Positions 40,460 through 52,588 of a DNA stretch of 64,000 nt are shown one piece after another (positions within the stretch are counted from its first letter, which is position 1; the number at the start of each line of letters is the position of its first letter). Where the stretch lies: NCBI GenBank assembly GCA_963970005.1, contig CAXAMN010025250.1, forward strand, positions 1,385,164 to 1,449,163, given 5' to 3'. Position numbers and translations under genes: made by a program. This DNA is from Durusdinium trenchii (taxonomy: Eukaryota > Sar > Dinophyceae > Suessiales > Symbiodiniaceae). Under the pieces are notes generated by a model. That model was not told the origin of the DNA. It worked only from the letters and a program-made list of their open reading frames with translations, and did no database searches.

Positions 40460-40928
40460 GGAAGGCTCTGGGTTGGACGAGAGGACTTGGGTTCGGAAAG
40501 GATGGCAGTAACGATGCGCAAGGATGGCAGAAACGTCATTGTTGAGGTGTTCTCGCTTGAGCACTCAGGAAAAGGAACCAAGCCGATGGTCCATACCATC
40601 AGTTGATCATGCAATTGCGGTGATTCGTTGGTGCTTGGTGCTTTGGCTCTCACCCTATGACTCATGACAAATAAGTAAAACCGAGCAGGTCCGTTCGAGC
40701 GTATTTCCCGATGGGTTGCTGCGAAATTGCACAGACTTCGCAGCAAAGGCTTTCGCATGTTGGCTCCAGCGTAGGGATTGAGTTTTTAAGGCCTTGGCCA
40801 CAACAAGCAGAGATAGATGCTTCTTGGATGACCTAGCAGATACAGCACGGAGCCAAGACGATGAAGACGTAATTAGATTGCAAGAGAAAGCCAGCTCTTT
40901 GCTACACCTCGGCCTCAAAGTTGCCTGA
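40460..40928 (+). CDS. Three-exon C-terminal part of an unknown gene
   Basis: Exons 40460-40568, 40689-40762 and 40791-40928. All three acceptors are AG|G, the first donor is GA (TCAG|GAAAAG) and the second is GC (TTG|GCTCCA). The phases match and produce about 106 residues ending in TGA at 40926-40928. The product includes RMAVTMRKDGRNVIVEVF, a basic amphipathic helix (WVAAKLHRLRSKGFRML) and an acidic then helical C-terminus (DDEDVIRLQEKASSLLHLG). The second intron is only 28 bp, which is suspicious and could mean a different join. No family was recognised. Upstream exons may lie on the far side of the second retroelement. Confidence 0.45.
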
Positions 40929-41448
40929 AGTGAGCTTGGAATGTTTCATCTACACACTCAGTGAGATGAAGATATTATCCCACCTACTTAATGGATAGAG
41001 CGCCACTTGGAAACAACTCCTTCATATTTATGTAATATTTCATCACATGTCTATATACTAGAATCCCAAGCATATATAAGCTGGAGTATACGCTGGCTCA
41101 ACAAAAAGAAGTGCTGGACACTCAGAGCACTTGCACGACACATTTTATGCTGCAAACTTTTCTCGGTAGACTACCGCCATATCGCCATGGCAGGGGTCTT
41201 TGGAAGCCTCAACGAGCTGCTTGGACGATCGAAAACACCGTGAGGCTCAAACCTTCACAGCTCAGGCCTTTTTCTGTTCAGGGAGAGACGTAAGAAGCAG
41301 AAAACTTACTACTCCATGGATGTCAATTGGTTCTACAAAACCGTTCCTTTTCTTGTGGAACTGGAGTTTGGAAGAACACCCCACGGAACTGTTTCTTTTG
41401 TTCTTGTGTAATTGGATTACCAAAGAAACGAGCTCCATCTGCTTGCAG

Positions 41449-41548
41449 GTGGTCATGATCAGAATCAAAGTTCGGGATGTTTTGAAGGAGACTGATCTCA
41501 GCAAGAACATCAGGTCATTGGAAGCCAGGTGTGAGCAATGGCAACCAG
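41449..41548 (+). CDS. Candidate internal exon, unknown product
   Basis: A strong acceptor (TCTGCTTGCAG|G) and donor (CAACCAG|GTAACC) enclose a 100-bp segment within a 257-codon open frame. It encodes a charged helical peptide (IKVRDVLKETDLSKNIRSLE). No family was recognised. Confidence 0.4.
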
Positions 41549-42301
41549 GTAACCAGGTAGAAGAAGCAGCTAATTGGATCACAAACAAGATACGTTACGC
41601 TTTCGGTCAACCTGGTATGAGAAGTAACCCCATTGGGAGTCATCCCCTTTTTTACATACAAACTGGTCATGAACCCTGGTGCCCGCTTTTCTCTCACCGG
41701 CAGGTACGCCGTCCAAAAAATCTCGACATGAGTGGGTCTCTAAACAAGGAGAAGGCCCCTACATCCACAGGATGGGCCCTATTGTTTTATCGCCTCGCTG
41801 CGGCAAAGGCACAACAGACTGCCAGACGTTCACAGATGGTCTTATTAGGCCCTCTTGTATTTTTAAGAGCTGGGGACTGTGGCAGTGCGTTTTTTTGTTT
41901 CCCATATGTTTCTATCCATTGCCATTTTTATAGTTATATTGAATTCTATTATGTATATATATATATATATTGATTATTTATTACGTTGTTTATTATGTGT
42001 TCTTTTGGCATCCCTTTTGGCGTCAGATATGGCCATGATGTTCCACTACATTTTTTTGCGGCCCCCTTCGGCGTCGTCCGTCCGGTTCGAGGAATCAAGT
42101 GCTGCAGATTTTGCTTCATTTGGCTCCGATCGACTCCATTCACCTCACACTGGTCTCGAAGAAGCTCGGAAATGGGGAGCTACCCCTCGGGCACAGACTG
42201 ATAGCATGGCGGCAAAAAGGACCTTGGCTAGCCTGATTCTGAGGGGTCCCCACCCCCCTTGTCCATCGATGGGTGTTCTTTAGCGTGAAGGGCCTGAATA
42301 G

Positions 42302-42465
42302 GGGTGCCTTGCTTTGAACGATACGAGTCCGGACGGACGAAGAAGGCGTTTGATCTGACAGGTGACTCTGACAAAAGCATGGGGTTGATGGAAGCGCAAT
42401 GGATGAGAAACATGTATGTGGGGCAAGGAGCGAAAGTTGTAGACACCAACACGAAGCAGTGGTTC
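42302..42465 (+). CDS. Candidate exon, unknown product
   Basis: After ATAG|G the frame encodes FERYESGRTKKAFDLTGDSD and MEAQWMRNMYVGQGAKVVD, which is protein-like in composition. The 3' boundary is not visible. A further open segment at about 42060-42240 (VRFEESSAADFASFGSD) is a weaker candidate. Confidence 0.35.
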
Positions 42466-43297
42466 TATTGTGTTCTAAGTGTATTTCTACATGTATATAT
42501 TTCTTATAGTTCTAATTATGTTGAATTACCCACAAAACAAATCGAATGGATCCGGTTTCAGCTTGCTTGGCTGGCAACGATCTTTTTGGTGCGTAGGGAA
42601 AATGAACGTCTGGCAGACGGGAGCGCGCACTTGAATTAGACATAGCAAGATATGCATGGGTCACTCCAGCCTGGTCATAGCCGTGGAGAGATTCGGGTCT
42701 AGGGCCCTGTTTCGGTCTTTACAGGTCAACCCTTCAAAAGACTGGGAGATTAGTTTGCTGTATGACCGTCCAAAAGGATTTCCACAGGACAGTTAATTCA
42801 GAAGAGACAAAGAACTACAATGCTGCAGACTTCTGTGCTGTGTCTTCTTTTGCGCACTGGAAGAATCCATTATGCCTAGGTTTGGGAATCATCTTGGATT
42901 CAGTACCGTTTGGTGTCTTCAAAGCTTTGAATGTTCTGACCATCATCAGCTTAGGAATGATATCTTTGCTCCAAAGAAGGCTACTATGGAGGGCTATTGG
43001 GAGCACTACGCCAGGCAGCTTCCTCTGCAAAGATTTTTGAATCGTTGGAGTGGGATCTGGTTTTTCACGAGGTCCAAAATTCCTGGGCCAAAGTCACTCG
43101 GTGATAGTGCACACCAAAAAAGAGATACCATCCAACCCCGACACGCACAACTCGACCCAATCACTTTGTGAATTCACAAACATCCTGAAGTTCTTGCATG
43201 CTTTGCCCAATGAACTCTTGCTCAGTGCGCTATAATATATGTATATATATACACATAACTCCCCCTACACCCTCGACTGCGGTTCGACCTCTCTGAG

Positions 43298-43391
43298 GCG
43301 AGTCTTCCAGTTGGAGGGTCTTCATGCTGCCACGAACGCCGACGGCGCAGTGGGGAAGAGCTGGGGTGAAATCTTCCAGTCGTGGCACCAG
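43298..43391 (+). CDS. Candidate internal exon, unknown product
   Basis: An acceptor CTCTGAG|G and a GC donor (CACCAG|GCCGTT) enclose a GC3-rich frame encoding VFQLEGLHAATNADGAVG and KSWGEIFQSWHQ. The splice pattern is the same as in the reductase gene. No family was recognised. Confidence 0.5.
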
Positions 43392-43464
43392 GCCGTTGGA
43401 ACCGGCCGGTGGGCGCCTTTTTCGGGTTTCGGTTTGCTCTACTTCTCAGGAACATAGGGAAGAA

Positions 43465-44061
43465 GTAGCTGGACCTGACTTGAAGTAATGAGCCTCAAAA
43501 ATGGGAAGTGAGCCTAGACAAATAACTCGATACTTCTACCCATTTTATGAGGTACTTTAAGACTTTAAGACTTGTTTTTTGTTTTTGTGGGGCAAAGGAG
43601 CTGTGCTGAAATTAGGAGTTGCAATGCTTTTGTTTGCAGGGTCCAACTGGAGATTTGGATGTTTGTAATCGGAAGCCTGGTTTGGATAAACTAATAAAGA
43701 GAGATCAGGGACCAGTGACCCTTGTCATTTTTTTATTCGATTAAAAAAGCACCAATAGACCGATTTGTATAGCATGCAGCATGAACGGAGTGTCAATAAA
43801 ACAAACCAACTCATGAATGCGTCTATTCAAAGCACATCAAACAACATAATGTATAGCATGCAGCATACAACACAACTCAAACATACAGATCCAAACCCAC
43901 GTGATTTGTGTTGAACAAAATCATCTAATTTGACCGAGATCTTCTTTTCCTTGCCCATCACAGCATAGAAATGCTAGAAATGGAGACGGACATCTGCCTC
44001 TTGCCCCTTCGAGCTTGCCCCTTCGAGCTGTCACCCTTGTCATATGTTTACTTGTTGAACG
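43465..44061. other. Non-coding stretch
   Basis: No coding segment was recognised. TATAGCATGCAGCAT(G/A) occurs twice (about 43767 and 43853). Confidence 0.4.
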
Positions 44062-44121
44062 GTGCTCCGTGGGCCAGAGTCTCCATCCACCCCACCTGAC
44101 CGCCCCACTAGCGCTCCGCAG

Positions 44122-44255
44122 GCACTCCGCAGTGTGAGCCCCGCGAACGCTCTCCTGGCGCTGCGCAGCGACACCAGGCCCAGCCAGCACGTGGGCCATC
44201 GCTGGGTCACGGTGTGGCGCAGGACGGAGCGGAGCGGCAGCGACAGCGGCGAGGG
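44122..44255 (+). CDS. Candidate exon with very high third-position GC
   Basis: CTCCGCAG|GCA opens a frame in which nearly every codon ends in G or C and which encodes VSPANALLALRSDTRPSQ and GHRWVTVWRRTERSGSDS. A GT donor follows at GAGGG|GTGGAG. The minus strand is also open but less protein-like. No family was recognised. Confidence 0.45.
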
Positions 44256-44888
44256 GTGGAGTTCGCGCAAGGCGCAAGGTGGTGGCCGGTGGCCGGAAGG
44301 AAGTGGGTGAGAAGTGCAAAGTTGTGAAGGATTTGGGGTGAAAAGTGGACCTGGTCCAGTTTTGGAGGAGATATGAGGAGATGGTTTAGGCGGTTTAGGT
44401 GATGGATTTCGTCTGGAAGGGAAATGTGAAATGAGCAACTGCCAAGAAGGCAGCATCACTAACACTTCAGTGAACACCAAATAATTAGAATGAGGGAAAC
44501 CTTCAGGAACGATAAGGTTTCAGAAAAAGACACGATAATTATAGTTTATAAGGTTTAGGCTTAGGACTGGTTTTTACGTGTGTCCAAAAGGTTCACAGAA
44601 ACAAAAGATAACGTTGGGAAGAGTGCGCAATAAAGAAACACACACAAAAGGTTTTGCGCGTCGCTCAAAAATGGAAATCTGTCAAGAACCGGACCACCAA
44701 GAAGGTATATAACGAATCTCAAATGCCGTTTGTTGCTTCGCCGTGCCACTCGATGTTGGTACACAGACAGAGCTTTCTCGGAGCTCTTGCCTTGGGACAC
44801 AAATGCTCCTTAGTAGAGACAGCTCAAGCACAATGGTGATTCCGTAGGAATGTGCAGGCTGTGCCCTTCCGACTGCGACACTCTATAG

Positions 44889-44970
44889 GTGATCCACGGC
44901 TTCCGATCAACTCGGACGAGCTCCGATTCTGCAGTGGGCTGAATCAGAGGTTCGATTGGCACAATCTCCA
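44889..44970 (+). CDS. Candidate internal exon, unknown product
   Basis: TATAG|GT to CCAAG|GTTGGT; it encodes DPRLPINSDELRFCSGLNQR and a short following segment. Family unknown. Confidence 0.35.
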
Positions 44971-45205
44971 AGGTTGGTGGTTTACATGGACCCCATATAT
45001 ATATACTATAACTATAAATTATAAGGATGTTTTTGGGTTTGTGCCAGTTTGTGCCATTTAGTCTGAAACCACTTGACAAGAAAAAGACATCAACCGCCCA
45101 CTGATATTGTCCAACCCTTGATTTGCAGAACTCTGAGACTGTACATTCCCGAACAACAGACTTGCTCAACAGATGTGCATGATGTTCTCCCCCGTTCCCT
45201 TGGAG

Positions 45206-45344
45206 AACGTCCATGTTTTTCGTCCTCGCGAGGATCAAGAGCTGGCTGAAAGAGAACCCCAGTGCCAAGCAGATCAAAGAAAGTCTCCGTAATGAGGCCC
45301 AGTCAACTAGCGACAGACTCGATGCGCGCGGATCTCGCGGATGA
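45206..45344 (+). CDS. Candidate terminal exon, helical C-terminus
   Basis: A frame open from about 45206 to TGA at 45342-45344 encodes a hydrophobic then basic helical tail (FVLARIKSWLKENPSAKQIK) and an Arg/Gly end. Third positions are GC-rich. The internal ATG at 45213 could start a 43-aa peptide, but an exon after AG (45204-45205) is likelier. Family unknown. Confidence 0.5.
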
Positions 45345-45843
45345 GGGGTTTGGGGGGCGGGTGCTTATAGTATAGGAAAGACTGGCAGGGTTTGGGCCCT
45401 TCAAGTTTATAGAGCCACATGGTCCGGTTCAGCCCAGAAGATGTAGGTCGAGTGGTTTCAATCTCTTTTGAATGTTCAACCTCTACCCGGCGGGCAAGTA
45501 TTCCCAGATGACATGCCAAGACTCTTGCAGTATTTGGTGGATTTTTCTCATGGACCAATCTGAGAACGCAGAGCTAGGACTTGGGAATTTGATTTTACAT
45601 ACTGTATGTTGCATTGACCTAGTAAATTTACCATCCAATTTACTACAGTGTCTACTGGAATCAGATTGGGCGAACTATATAGGTTTGTGCAGAAACATGT
45701 TGTCTTCTGCAAGGACTGAAGGAGCAACAAAAACACAACGAACTCCTGCAAGTTTGAGCAGTAGGGTCTTGGGAACACCAGCACTTCCCAAAGAGACGTC
45801 CTAAATGGCTTTCCCAACTATTTATGTTTTGTTTTTTTTATGT

Positions 45844-45867
45844 TCTCTCTCTCTCTCTCTCTCTCTC
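45844..45867. repeat. (TC)n microsatellite
   Basis: About 12 TC units. Confidence 0.95.
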
Positions 45868-46210
45868 GTAGTCAGCACCAATGTGACAAAGCGAGCACGC
45901 CGCACCCCGAGCTTGGTGGAGGACGCCAGTTGGTGAGGGGCTGACTCCGAGGTTTTCGGAACCTATGCCATATATACATAGAAGGATCCTTTGGGAAGAC
46001 CACATCAGGTTAACTGACCAGTTCACCATGTTCAAGATCTACAACCCACAAGGTTGTGAAACACTAGGCCCTAGGCTTCACCCTAGGTTCAGGCATTCTA
46101 TAGCGGTCTATCTCACTGTCGAGGACTGCGATCTGGGACTCTTGCAACTTTTCCTTGGTTTTTGGTCGGGGGGATGAACGCTGAGGAAGTTCGATCCAGG
46201 CGTTTGCCAG

Positions 46211-46267
46211 GGGGGGAAGCGCCGGCGCCATCGTGGCGTCGCTGGCCATATATGCATCACTGGCCGA
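46211..46267 (+). CDS. Candidate exon encoding a small hydrophobic segment
   Basis: TTTGCCAG|G leads into a GC3-rich frame with GSAGAIVASLAIYASLADL, which could be part of a membrane helix, followed by a GT donor. A separate open segment at about 46500-46622 is weaker. Confidence 0.35.
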
Positions 46268-46659
46268 CTTGGTCGAGAGGGAGTTTTGGAGCTGTACAGA
46301 GATTCCGCATCGAGAGGTCGTTCAACTGAAAGCCACCCTTCGACCTACCAAACCTTGTGGCGATCACAGGCGGACCAGACATAAAAACCGCATCATCTCT
46401 CCGACCATCAGCCGACCGTCGAAGTCGCCGAACAAACGTCGCTTGACAGTTGTTGTTTTTTTTTTTGCGTGCAAAGCCTTGGGGTTTTCGTTTTCGGAGC
46501 TCGAACATGCGACGTGTTTTTTCTTCTCACGTGACACATCGATCGAAGTGTCGATCGAGGAAATGTGCGTGCCGCTGGTCTCATCGTCATGTCGGGGTTT
46601 TAGCGTTCAGTTCAGAATTTGATGACAGACATATTTTTGTTGCACTCAAATAAAGTGGC

Positions 46660-47415
46660 TATAGATATTGCGGCCACACTCTTCTGGCAAGAGCAACAAG
46701 TTCAAAGATGTACAACATGACATGTGTCAGCGTTCTTGTTTGTTTTTGGTACCAAAGTCTACCTGTCTGAGCCCTGCTCTGTTGAGACACTGCCAACTAT
46801 CCGGTCCACCTGAGACATCCTAAGACCAAATGGCTGTGGGTCATGGCACCAGGATACCTTAGTTGACCTACCGACGAATGTCAAGCTACATGGTGGACCA
46901 GGGCTGAAGTTTTTGACCCATCCCCACATGTGCAGGCTGCCGACTTGTCAGCTCTCGAGAAGATGGGGGCCTTGCCATCAGCCCTTTGGCAATATTTGTC
47001 TACTTTTGCTTGAGAACAGCTAGGAAGGTGTATAAACATAGTTTGCATGGTCAGGATACAACCGGGATAGGTCAGGATCTCCGGAAGGATGGTCGGGTTC
47101 CCTGACCGTCCCTCCGTCCCTTGAAACCTCTTGGCAAAGCCAACAGGCTGACTGGGTCTTGTGACTAGTGACTAGGGTCAGACTTGGTGGTTGGAGTCGG
47201 ATTCGGACAAGTGGAGTTGCAGACGAGAAAAGACCACGTCCTTTTCTGCGAAGATGTTGCGAAAGATTTACGGGTCACAAGTAGGAGAAAGTACCACCTG
47301 CATAGTGGCGATCCACGATCTTTAGGAAAAGATAAAAACACATAAGAAAGTTGCAGGTGCAGATCGTTTCGGGTATCAGGTACATCCCTCATGAGGTACA
47401 TCTCTCCACATTCAG
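46660..47415. other. Non-coding stretch, nothing recognised
   Basis: No exon-like segment, repeat or RNA gene could be supported. Confidence 0.4.
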
Positions 47416-47547
47416 GTGATGAACTGCTGGCGAATGGTGGATGGTCAAGATGTACCCCTGGACCCCCAGGCGGAGCACGGCGGACGCCCCGAGTCACGGG
47501 ATGGACTCGAAGGAGCGAAGGAGCTGCGGCGGACTGAACCAGATCAG
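47416..47547 (+). CDS. Candidate internal exon, unknown product
   Basis: CACATTCAG|GTG to GATCAG|GTGTTT gives 44 complete codons, phase 0 on both sides, encoding MVDGQDVPLDPQAEHGGR and LEGAKELRRTEPDQ. Family unknown. Confidence 0.45.
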
Positions 47548-47619
47548 GTGTTTGGTGTTTTGTGGACCAAGAATTGGGGAATGAGATGGAATGAGTAGAT
47601 GAGGCATCACTGACCACTG

Positions 47620-48874
47620 GCTGAATTTGTTGGGAAAGCTGAGTGTGTAGTCTTCTCGAGAAAGAATCTGAATTCTACTTTGCATGAGGCATGAATTTAT
47701 GGTTCACACAGACTGACCACACCCAAACCATCCATGTGAATAGTTAGTATAACATTAGGGTCACAAATGGAATACATCAATTGTATATTCCAGTCCCATG
47801 GATGGGGCAATACTCTTTAGATTGACATGACCGCAACTTTAAAGAGTCACATGATTCTGGCTCTATGGAACAGAAGGCGAGACGAAGTGTAGACTTCGTT
47901 GCTGAGAAGGATCACTTGATCATGCATTTGCATGGCAGTAGACTGAAGCCACCTGGGTGGCAGTCGCACAGCCTGTGTTGGCCAAGAAATTCCAACGCCA
48001 ATTGACTCTGATCAAAGGCCTTCGTGGATGAGGCTGGCGGATAAGACACCGACCATCCACAATTGGAGCACTATATTAAAATAATCCGTGCTGCACGGCA
48101 TGCCACGTCAGGCGTCGAGGCTTGGGTGCACAGAACTAGCAAAGAGGAGTGGCTTGACACAGTGACACAGTGACTGTCAAAGAGAAAGCTGTACCTGAAG
48201 CTTAAATTTGTGTACAGAAGCCGTCGTTTCAAGAGCAGTGACAAACCTTTGCCAGCTCTTTCAGGATGTTGGCATTATGAACGCAGATAGTACTGTATCT
48301 TCATGGATCTTGGTACAGGGGCATCGTCTCTTTGTTTGTGATCAGAAGGGCAGCAAGAAGGGCCTGCCACAATGAGCCAACTCCTTGACGAGTAGAAGAG
48401 CCGCGGGTACTGCAAACACTATGCGGGAGCATTTGGCATTGACGTTGTCTACTGGTATACAGAGCATATGTAGTGGCATATGGTCCATCCACCAAGCACT
48501 TGAAGCTGACTCTCCCAGTCTCCGGCGGCTCCGAAATAGCGTGCTCCGAAATCGGACGTGCTCCGAGTCAAATACTCTCATAGTGGAGCAAACAGACCCA
48601 CACCGTGTATGACATGATTCCATAATTAGCAGAGACAGGGTCATTTCCCTGACTTGCACAGGGTCTATTGGTGACTTACAATGGGTCATTTGCCAGATGT
48701 TTTGTGGGTTACATGGGTCGTGCTTGGTCATTTACAATCTTCTTCCATATTTAATCCATAATTATTCTTTTGACATATACATGCATAATCACTAATGTGT
48801 TCCTCATATGTTTCTTTGTTCGGTGTTTGTTTGCTGTATTTGTTTTTGTTCCCGGTCCGTCCCAGTCCCTCCAG
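47620..48874. other. Mostly non-coding
   Basis: A 75-codon open frame at 48385-48612 has no splice or composition support. Nothing else was recognised. Confidence 0.35.
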
Positions 48875-48964
48875 GTGGCCTCGATGGCGCGGACCGTGAA
48901 CGCTCTCGGAGAAGGAGCCGATGTGTTCGCGCGCGGATTCATCCGGGCCGAGCGCTCTCGATGA
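48875..48964 (+). CDS. Candidate terminal exon, unknown product
   Basis: An acceptor AGTCCCTCCAG|G leads into a GC3-rich frame encoding MARTVNALGEGADVFARGF and ending RAERSR with TGA. The pyrimidine tract and composition are convincing. Family unknown. Confidence 0.45.
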   Translation: MASMARTVNALGEGADVFARGFIRAERSR

Positions 48965-49575
48965 ACGGATCGGTGAAAAAGAAACTCGTCGGTGAAACCG
49001 TGTTAGGCATCGGTGATTATTTTTGGGGAGTCATTTTCTTGTTGAGTCTGGGCTTGAGTCTGGGCGTTTGATGGAGGTTATATCGGTTTTATTACATCGG
49101 CGTGCTTCTTGTTGAGTCTCGTTGAGTCTGGGCATACGTATCACTCAGGAACAAGTTCGGGTGCTCGATGTTGAGTCTTGACTCTTGACGGCTTTTCTCT
49201 TGCTTCTGGTCTATTTGTTTCGTCTCGGGCCCCCTTCTCAAGTTTCTTTAAAGGATTTGTAAGGCGAAAAAGAGTGACCTCAGCTGGAATTGAAGGATTT
49301 AGTAGACAGATGCAGGTTGTTGGAAAAAGGTGGAAACTGCCAGTGGCGGCGGCCAGGAAGAGTTTCGGGTTTCTTGCACCTGGAATAGGGTATCAGTGTC
49401 ATTAAGTTTCTATGTTTGCCTAGTGCATTTTCTTTGTTGAACAAGGTTGGGTTAGACTGCGGCTCCTTGAAGATGATGTCCATCTACAACTGATCCTGTT
49501 CCACGTCCGGACGTGTTTTTTTCCAGTTTGAGTCTTTTTTGCACCAAAGGACATCAAATAGCAAGATGCATCAAG

Positions 49576-49696
49576 ATGCCAGTTATGGTTGGATTCATTG
49601 CTCAGACGATCTCAGACAGACATGTTGAAGTGACCGCTGGTGACTGCTTCGCCTTGGGCCAATTTGCTTTGCTCACCCCACCATGGGTCCTTCATC
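49576..49696 (+). CDS. Candidate exon ending in GTAAGG
   Basis: The frame encodes MPVMVGFIAQTISDRHVEV, then AGDCFALGQFALLTPP, and ends CTTCATC|GTAAGG. It could begin at the ATG or at an acceptor directly before it. Family unknown. Confidence 0.4.
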
Positions 49697-50519
49697 GTAA
49701 GGACGCAGGGAGTTTTTTTGCAATTCATGCAACACATCGGCCACATGCATTTTTATTCATCACGCAATATAATAGAAATACATCAAGGGTACCTAGAGAG
49801 GTTGAACAGCTCTTTTGTTGCCAATCCCAGGTCCAAGGTCTCTCAACCTATGTTCACCCACAAGGGTCTTGTTGAGCCTTGCGGTACCGGACTCCTTCAT
49901 GCTCAGCCGATGTCCTTGATTTCGGACTATTTCAAAGTATATAGGTCAATATTGTTGTAACTACTCCTTTCACAATACGATCCATACCACCTGGGATTCA
50001 ATGGCATCAAACTCTGAAAACACAAACAAAACAAGAACTGCCCATGTTCCACATGACTTTGGATGTGGGTTTTGTCAACATCAGTCATCAATCTCAAGAC
50101 TCTGACCGCCAAGAAGCCCACGTGAGGCGACCAGTGGTCTCATGGTCTTTTTGGAGGTTATCAGACCTATGCCATTTGGGCTGCGTTTGATGCATACGTT
50201 TGGATATGGGTAAGCAGCTGGTTCTGAAGAGGCGTGTCCAATCCAAATTCCCGACTTTCTGTGGCTGTGGAGCTTTTGAGTGATGTAGCGGAGTCCAGGA
50301 ACTCACAATCGCTTCAGGCCGAACATGAAGAAAAGATCACGTCTTGGACGGCGCTCCGAGTCCCGCTGGCCGTTTTTGGGACGAAGGCCTCTTCCAAGAG
50401 TGGCCAGCATTCAAACATTGACTCCGCAAGCGAGGTGCGAGCCTCCGAGAAAGGATCGAAACCCAAATCCCAGTCCAGTCAGTCTGGGTGTTTGTTCTGT
50501 GCTTGGATCTCTTTTGTAC

Positions 50520-50600
50520 ACTTTGTGGAATCATGGAAGTGGATGGCATGGCCCCGATGTTCGGACGACCATTTGTCTTCCTCATACCAAGCAGCTTTTA
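50520..50600. repeat. Dispersed repeat, copy related to 21880-21990
   Basis: Shares CATGGAAGTGGATGGCATGG and the following TTCGGACGACCAT with the copy in the reductase intron. A 134-codon open frame runs through this repeat (50234-50638) and should be read with that in mind. Confidence 0.5.
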
Positions 50601-50641
50601 ACTCACTCCAAGTAACCATGATGATTCCAACGAGTTAAAAG

Positions 50642-50779
50642 GACCTGTCTTTCGCCTCAGTGGCCTCCGTTTCGCTGAGGACCATGAAGTCTGCACAGTC
50701 TTCTTACCCCTGGATGCGGTGAGGAGCCCAGTTGCCGGTGTCCGACTCAGCCTCACAGCCACTGAACCATTTGCAACGC
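50642..50779 (+). CDS. Candidate internal exon with strong splice sites, unknown product
   Basis: AAAAG|GA to ACGC|GTAAAG encloses 138 bp encoding VFRLSGLRFAEDHEVCTVF, LPLDAVRSPVAGVRLSL and TATEPF. The alternating beta-strand-like pattern and GC3 make this one of the best exons in the right half. Family unknown. Confidence 0.55.
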
Positions 50780-50825
50780 GTAAAGAAACAAAGGGACACC
50801 GACTGAGGAAAGGTTTGCGAACCCT

Positions 50826-50890
50826 GGGATCTATAAGGGCATCGCTAGTAGCAAGTGCATCGCTACTTGTAACACCCTTGTTACTATAGT
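50826..50890. repeat. CTAGTAGTAACAAG-family dispersed repeat
   Basis: Words GGGCATCGCTAGTAGCAAG, TGCATCGCTACTTGTAAC and CCCTTGTTACTATAGT are shared with 25508, 52920 and 60128. It sits just after the GTAAAG donor at 50780. Confidence 0.6.
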
Positions 50891-51476
50891 TGCGAACTTG
50901 GCGTCCGCCTGATTTCTTTCCTCCAAGCACTGCTGGGTCGAAACTCCTCACTCACAGTGTATCAGCGTCCCCTTGAAACCGGTGGCTCATGAGCGCGACT
51001 CCGTCCACCAGACCGACACAATTGTTATACCTGGATCTTTCAACTGTGCACAATGTATGACTTGTCATCTATAACCAGCCAAAAGGTGGCAAGTAGGTAT
51101 AGGAGCTTTCATGAATTTCAGCAACTTTTGGACGCCGGGCAGACTTTTTTGTTCACAACAGACCTGTTTGAGAAAGCTGGTAGATATGCATGGTATAGGT
51201 ATAGGCGTCTATAGAAACTATCCCCTCCACAAATTCCATAGAATTCCCATCTCTTCTAAACCCAAAGTCATGTCATCAAATCATCATCAAACCATCATGT
51301 AACATGTGCCCATTTCATTTCGATCTCCCTTTTCCAAAAAAAAATCCTCACCTTCGACCCACTGAACGCCCGCGGGTGTTTTTTGGTAGTTCGGCCCTAT
51401 ATTATATAGCCCCATTGATCCATCGAACATTCAGCCCTCGCCAACCTACTGGCTTTGTGTCCGGCTGGTTTTTCAG

Positions 51477-51566
51477 GCCATGAACATCACCCAGCACTTT
51501 TGCCAGATGCTCCGGGATCGCATCCCCGATCTCACGGAGTGCGGGTTCGCGGGGTGTGCGGTCGCG
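51477..51566 (+). CDS. Candidate exon, unknown product
   Basis: GGTTTTTCAG|GCC ATG opens a frame with about 80% GC at third positions encoding MNITQHFCQMLRDRIPDL and TECGFAGCAVALRDG. The 3' end is uncertain (a GC donor near 51567 is possible). Family unknown. Confidence 0.45.
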
Positions 51567-52059
51567 CTGCGCGATGGGCGTGGGGGCTGTGCATTTGAAA
51601 GGGTCGGTTGTTTTTTGGAAGGGTTCCAGGTGGAAGGGTCGGAGAAGCTTCAATAGCCAACTTGGTCTACGTAGGGTGGTTTTTTGGGGGGTGCCTGGTG
51701 GGTCGAGTCAAATGCTAATGTTTAGCATTAATCTTTGTGTTGGGCGGGATTCCTTGCGAGTCCTCAAGCAAATCCAAGCGATCAAATGTGATCAAATAAT
51801 TGGGAAAGGAGGCACTCGAAGTTGGGCATGGCCAAGAGGTTCAATGGAGGTGCAGCTCAAAACAGACTGAGGGATTTGTATTGTTTGCTTTTCCTGTGAC
51901 AAGTAAGTTTGGACGCTTGTCGATTCTTAAGCTGTCAACCTTATGTTCCACTTCTCTCTGACTTTTGTCAGCTTCAGGATTTCGGACTTTTTTTTTCACT
52001 CCAGGACGGTTCGACGAATTCAACGAAGGTGTGTTGGACTGGGCCATTTTGCTTTGCAG

Positions 52060-52164
52060 GAGAACGTGCTGGCGAACAAGGTCGTCTTCGCGATGTCCTT
52101 CAACGCCGTGAAAGTCTTCTTCGTCGATGTGCCACTCAACTCGTGGAAGAGGGAAGAGATTTGA
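52060..52164 (+). CDS. Candidate terminal exon, unknown product
   Basis: GCTTTGCAG|GAG leads into NVLANKVVFAMSFNAVKVF and FVDVPLNSWKREEI followed by TGA. Third positions are nearly all G or C. A GA donor before the stop (AAGAGG|GAAGAG) would allow continuation. A possible preceding micro-exon lies at about 52004-52027. Family unknown. Confidence 0.5.
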   Translation, partial: ENVLANKVVFAMSFNAVKVFFVDVPLNSWKREEI

Positions 52165-52522
52165 AGAGATCGGAAGAGTGAAGGCAGAGGGAAGAGTGCC
52201 ATAATTATGTGGTTTCAGAGTAGGTTGAGTAATTAGATGGCACCCCAAGATGTCTTAGAAAGATGGGGGGGATCCCTAATTGCACCACCGAACTCGGGGG
52301 ATTTGTGCCATCTACTCTCAATCCACTCTATCATAAGCTGGTGTTGATCATGACAAGGCATCACTTTCTTAAGATCATGAACTGAACATTGACATCGTTA
52401 AAGTGGTGCCCTACGACAACAAAGTGATGCCCTTAAGATCGTTTGGCTTGAACAATCATGGATGTTCACCGATCGTATCCCATGGCTAGATTATCCCATT
52501 AACCCATTCACCCAGTCCAAGT

Positions 52523-52588
52523 GACTCATGAACCACCCCGAACTGGTAGTGGTGGATGGATTGACTTCCAGGTTGGATAGTTCATGAA
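52523..52588. repeat. MITE-like palindromic element, copy 2
   Basis: A diverged copy of 10672-10742: left end GACTCATGAAC, core AGTGGTGGATGGATTGACT, right end ATAGTTCATGAAT. The inverted repeats are no longer perfect. Confidence 0.6.

Noticed and set aside
45472..45804. 110-codon plus-strand open frame
   Set aside because: Low third-position GC, no splice context and unconvincing product; likely chance in AT-rich DNA.
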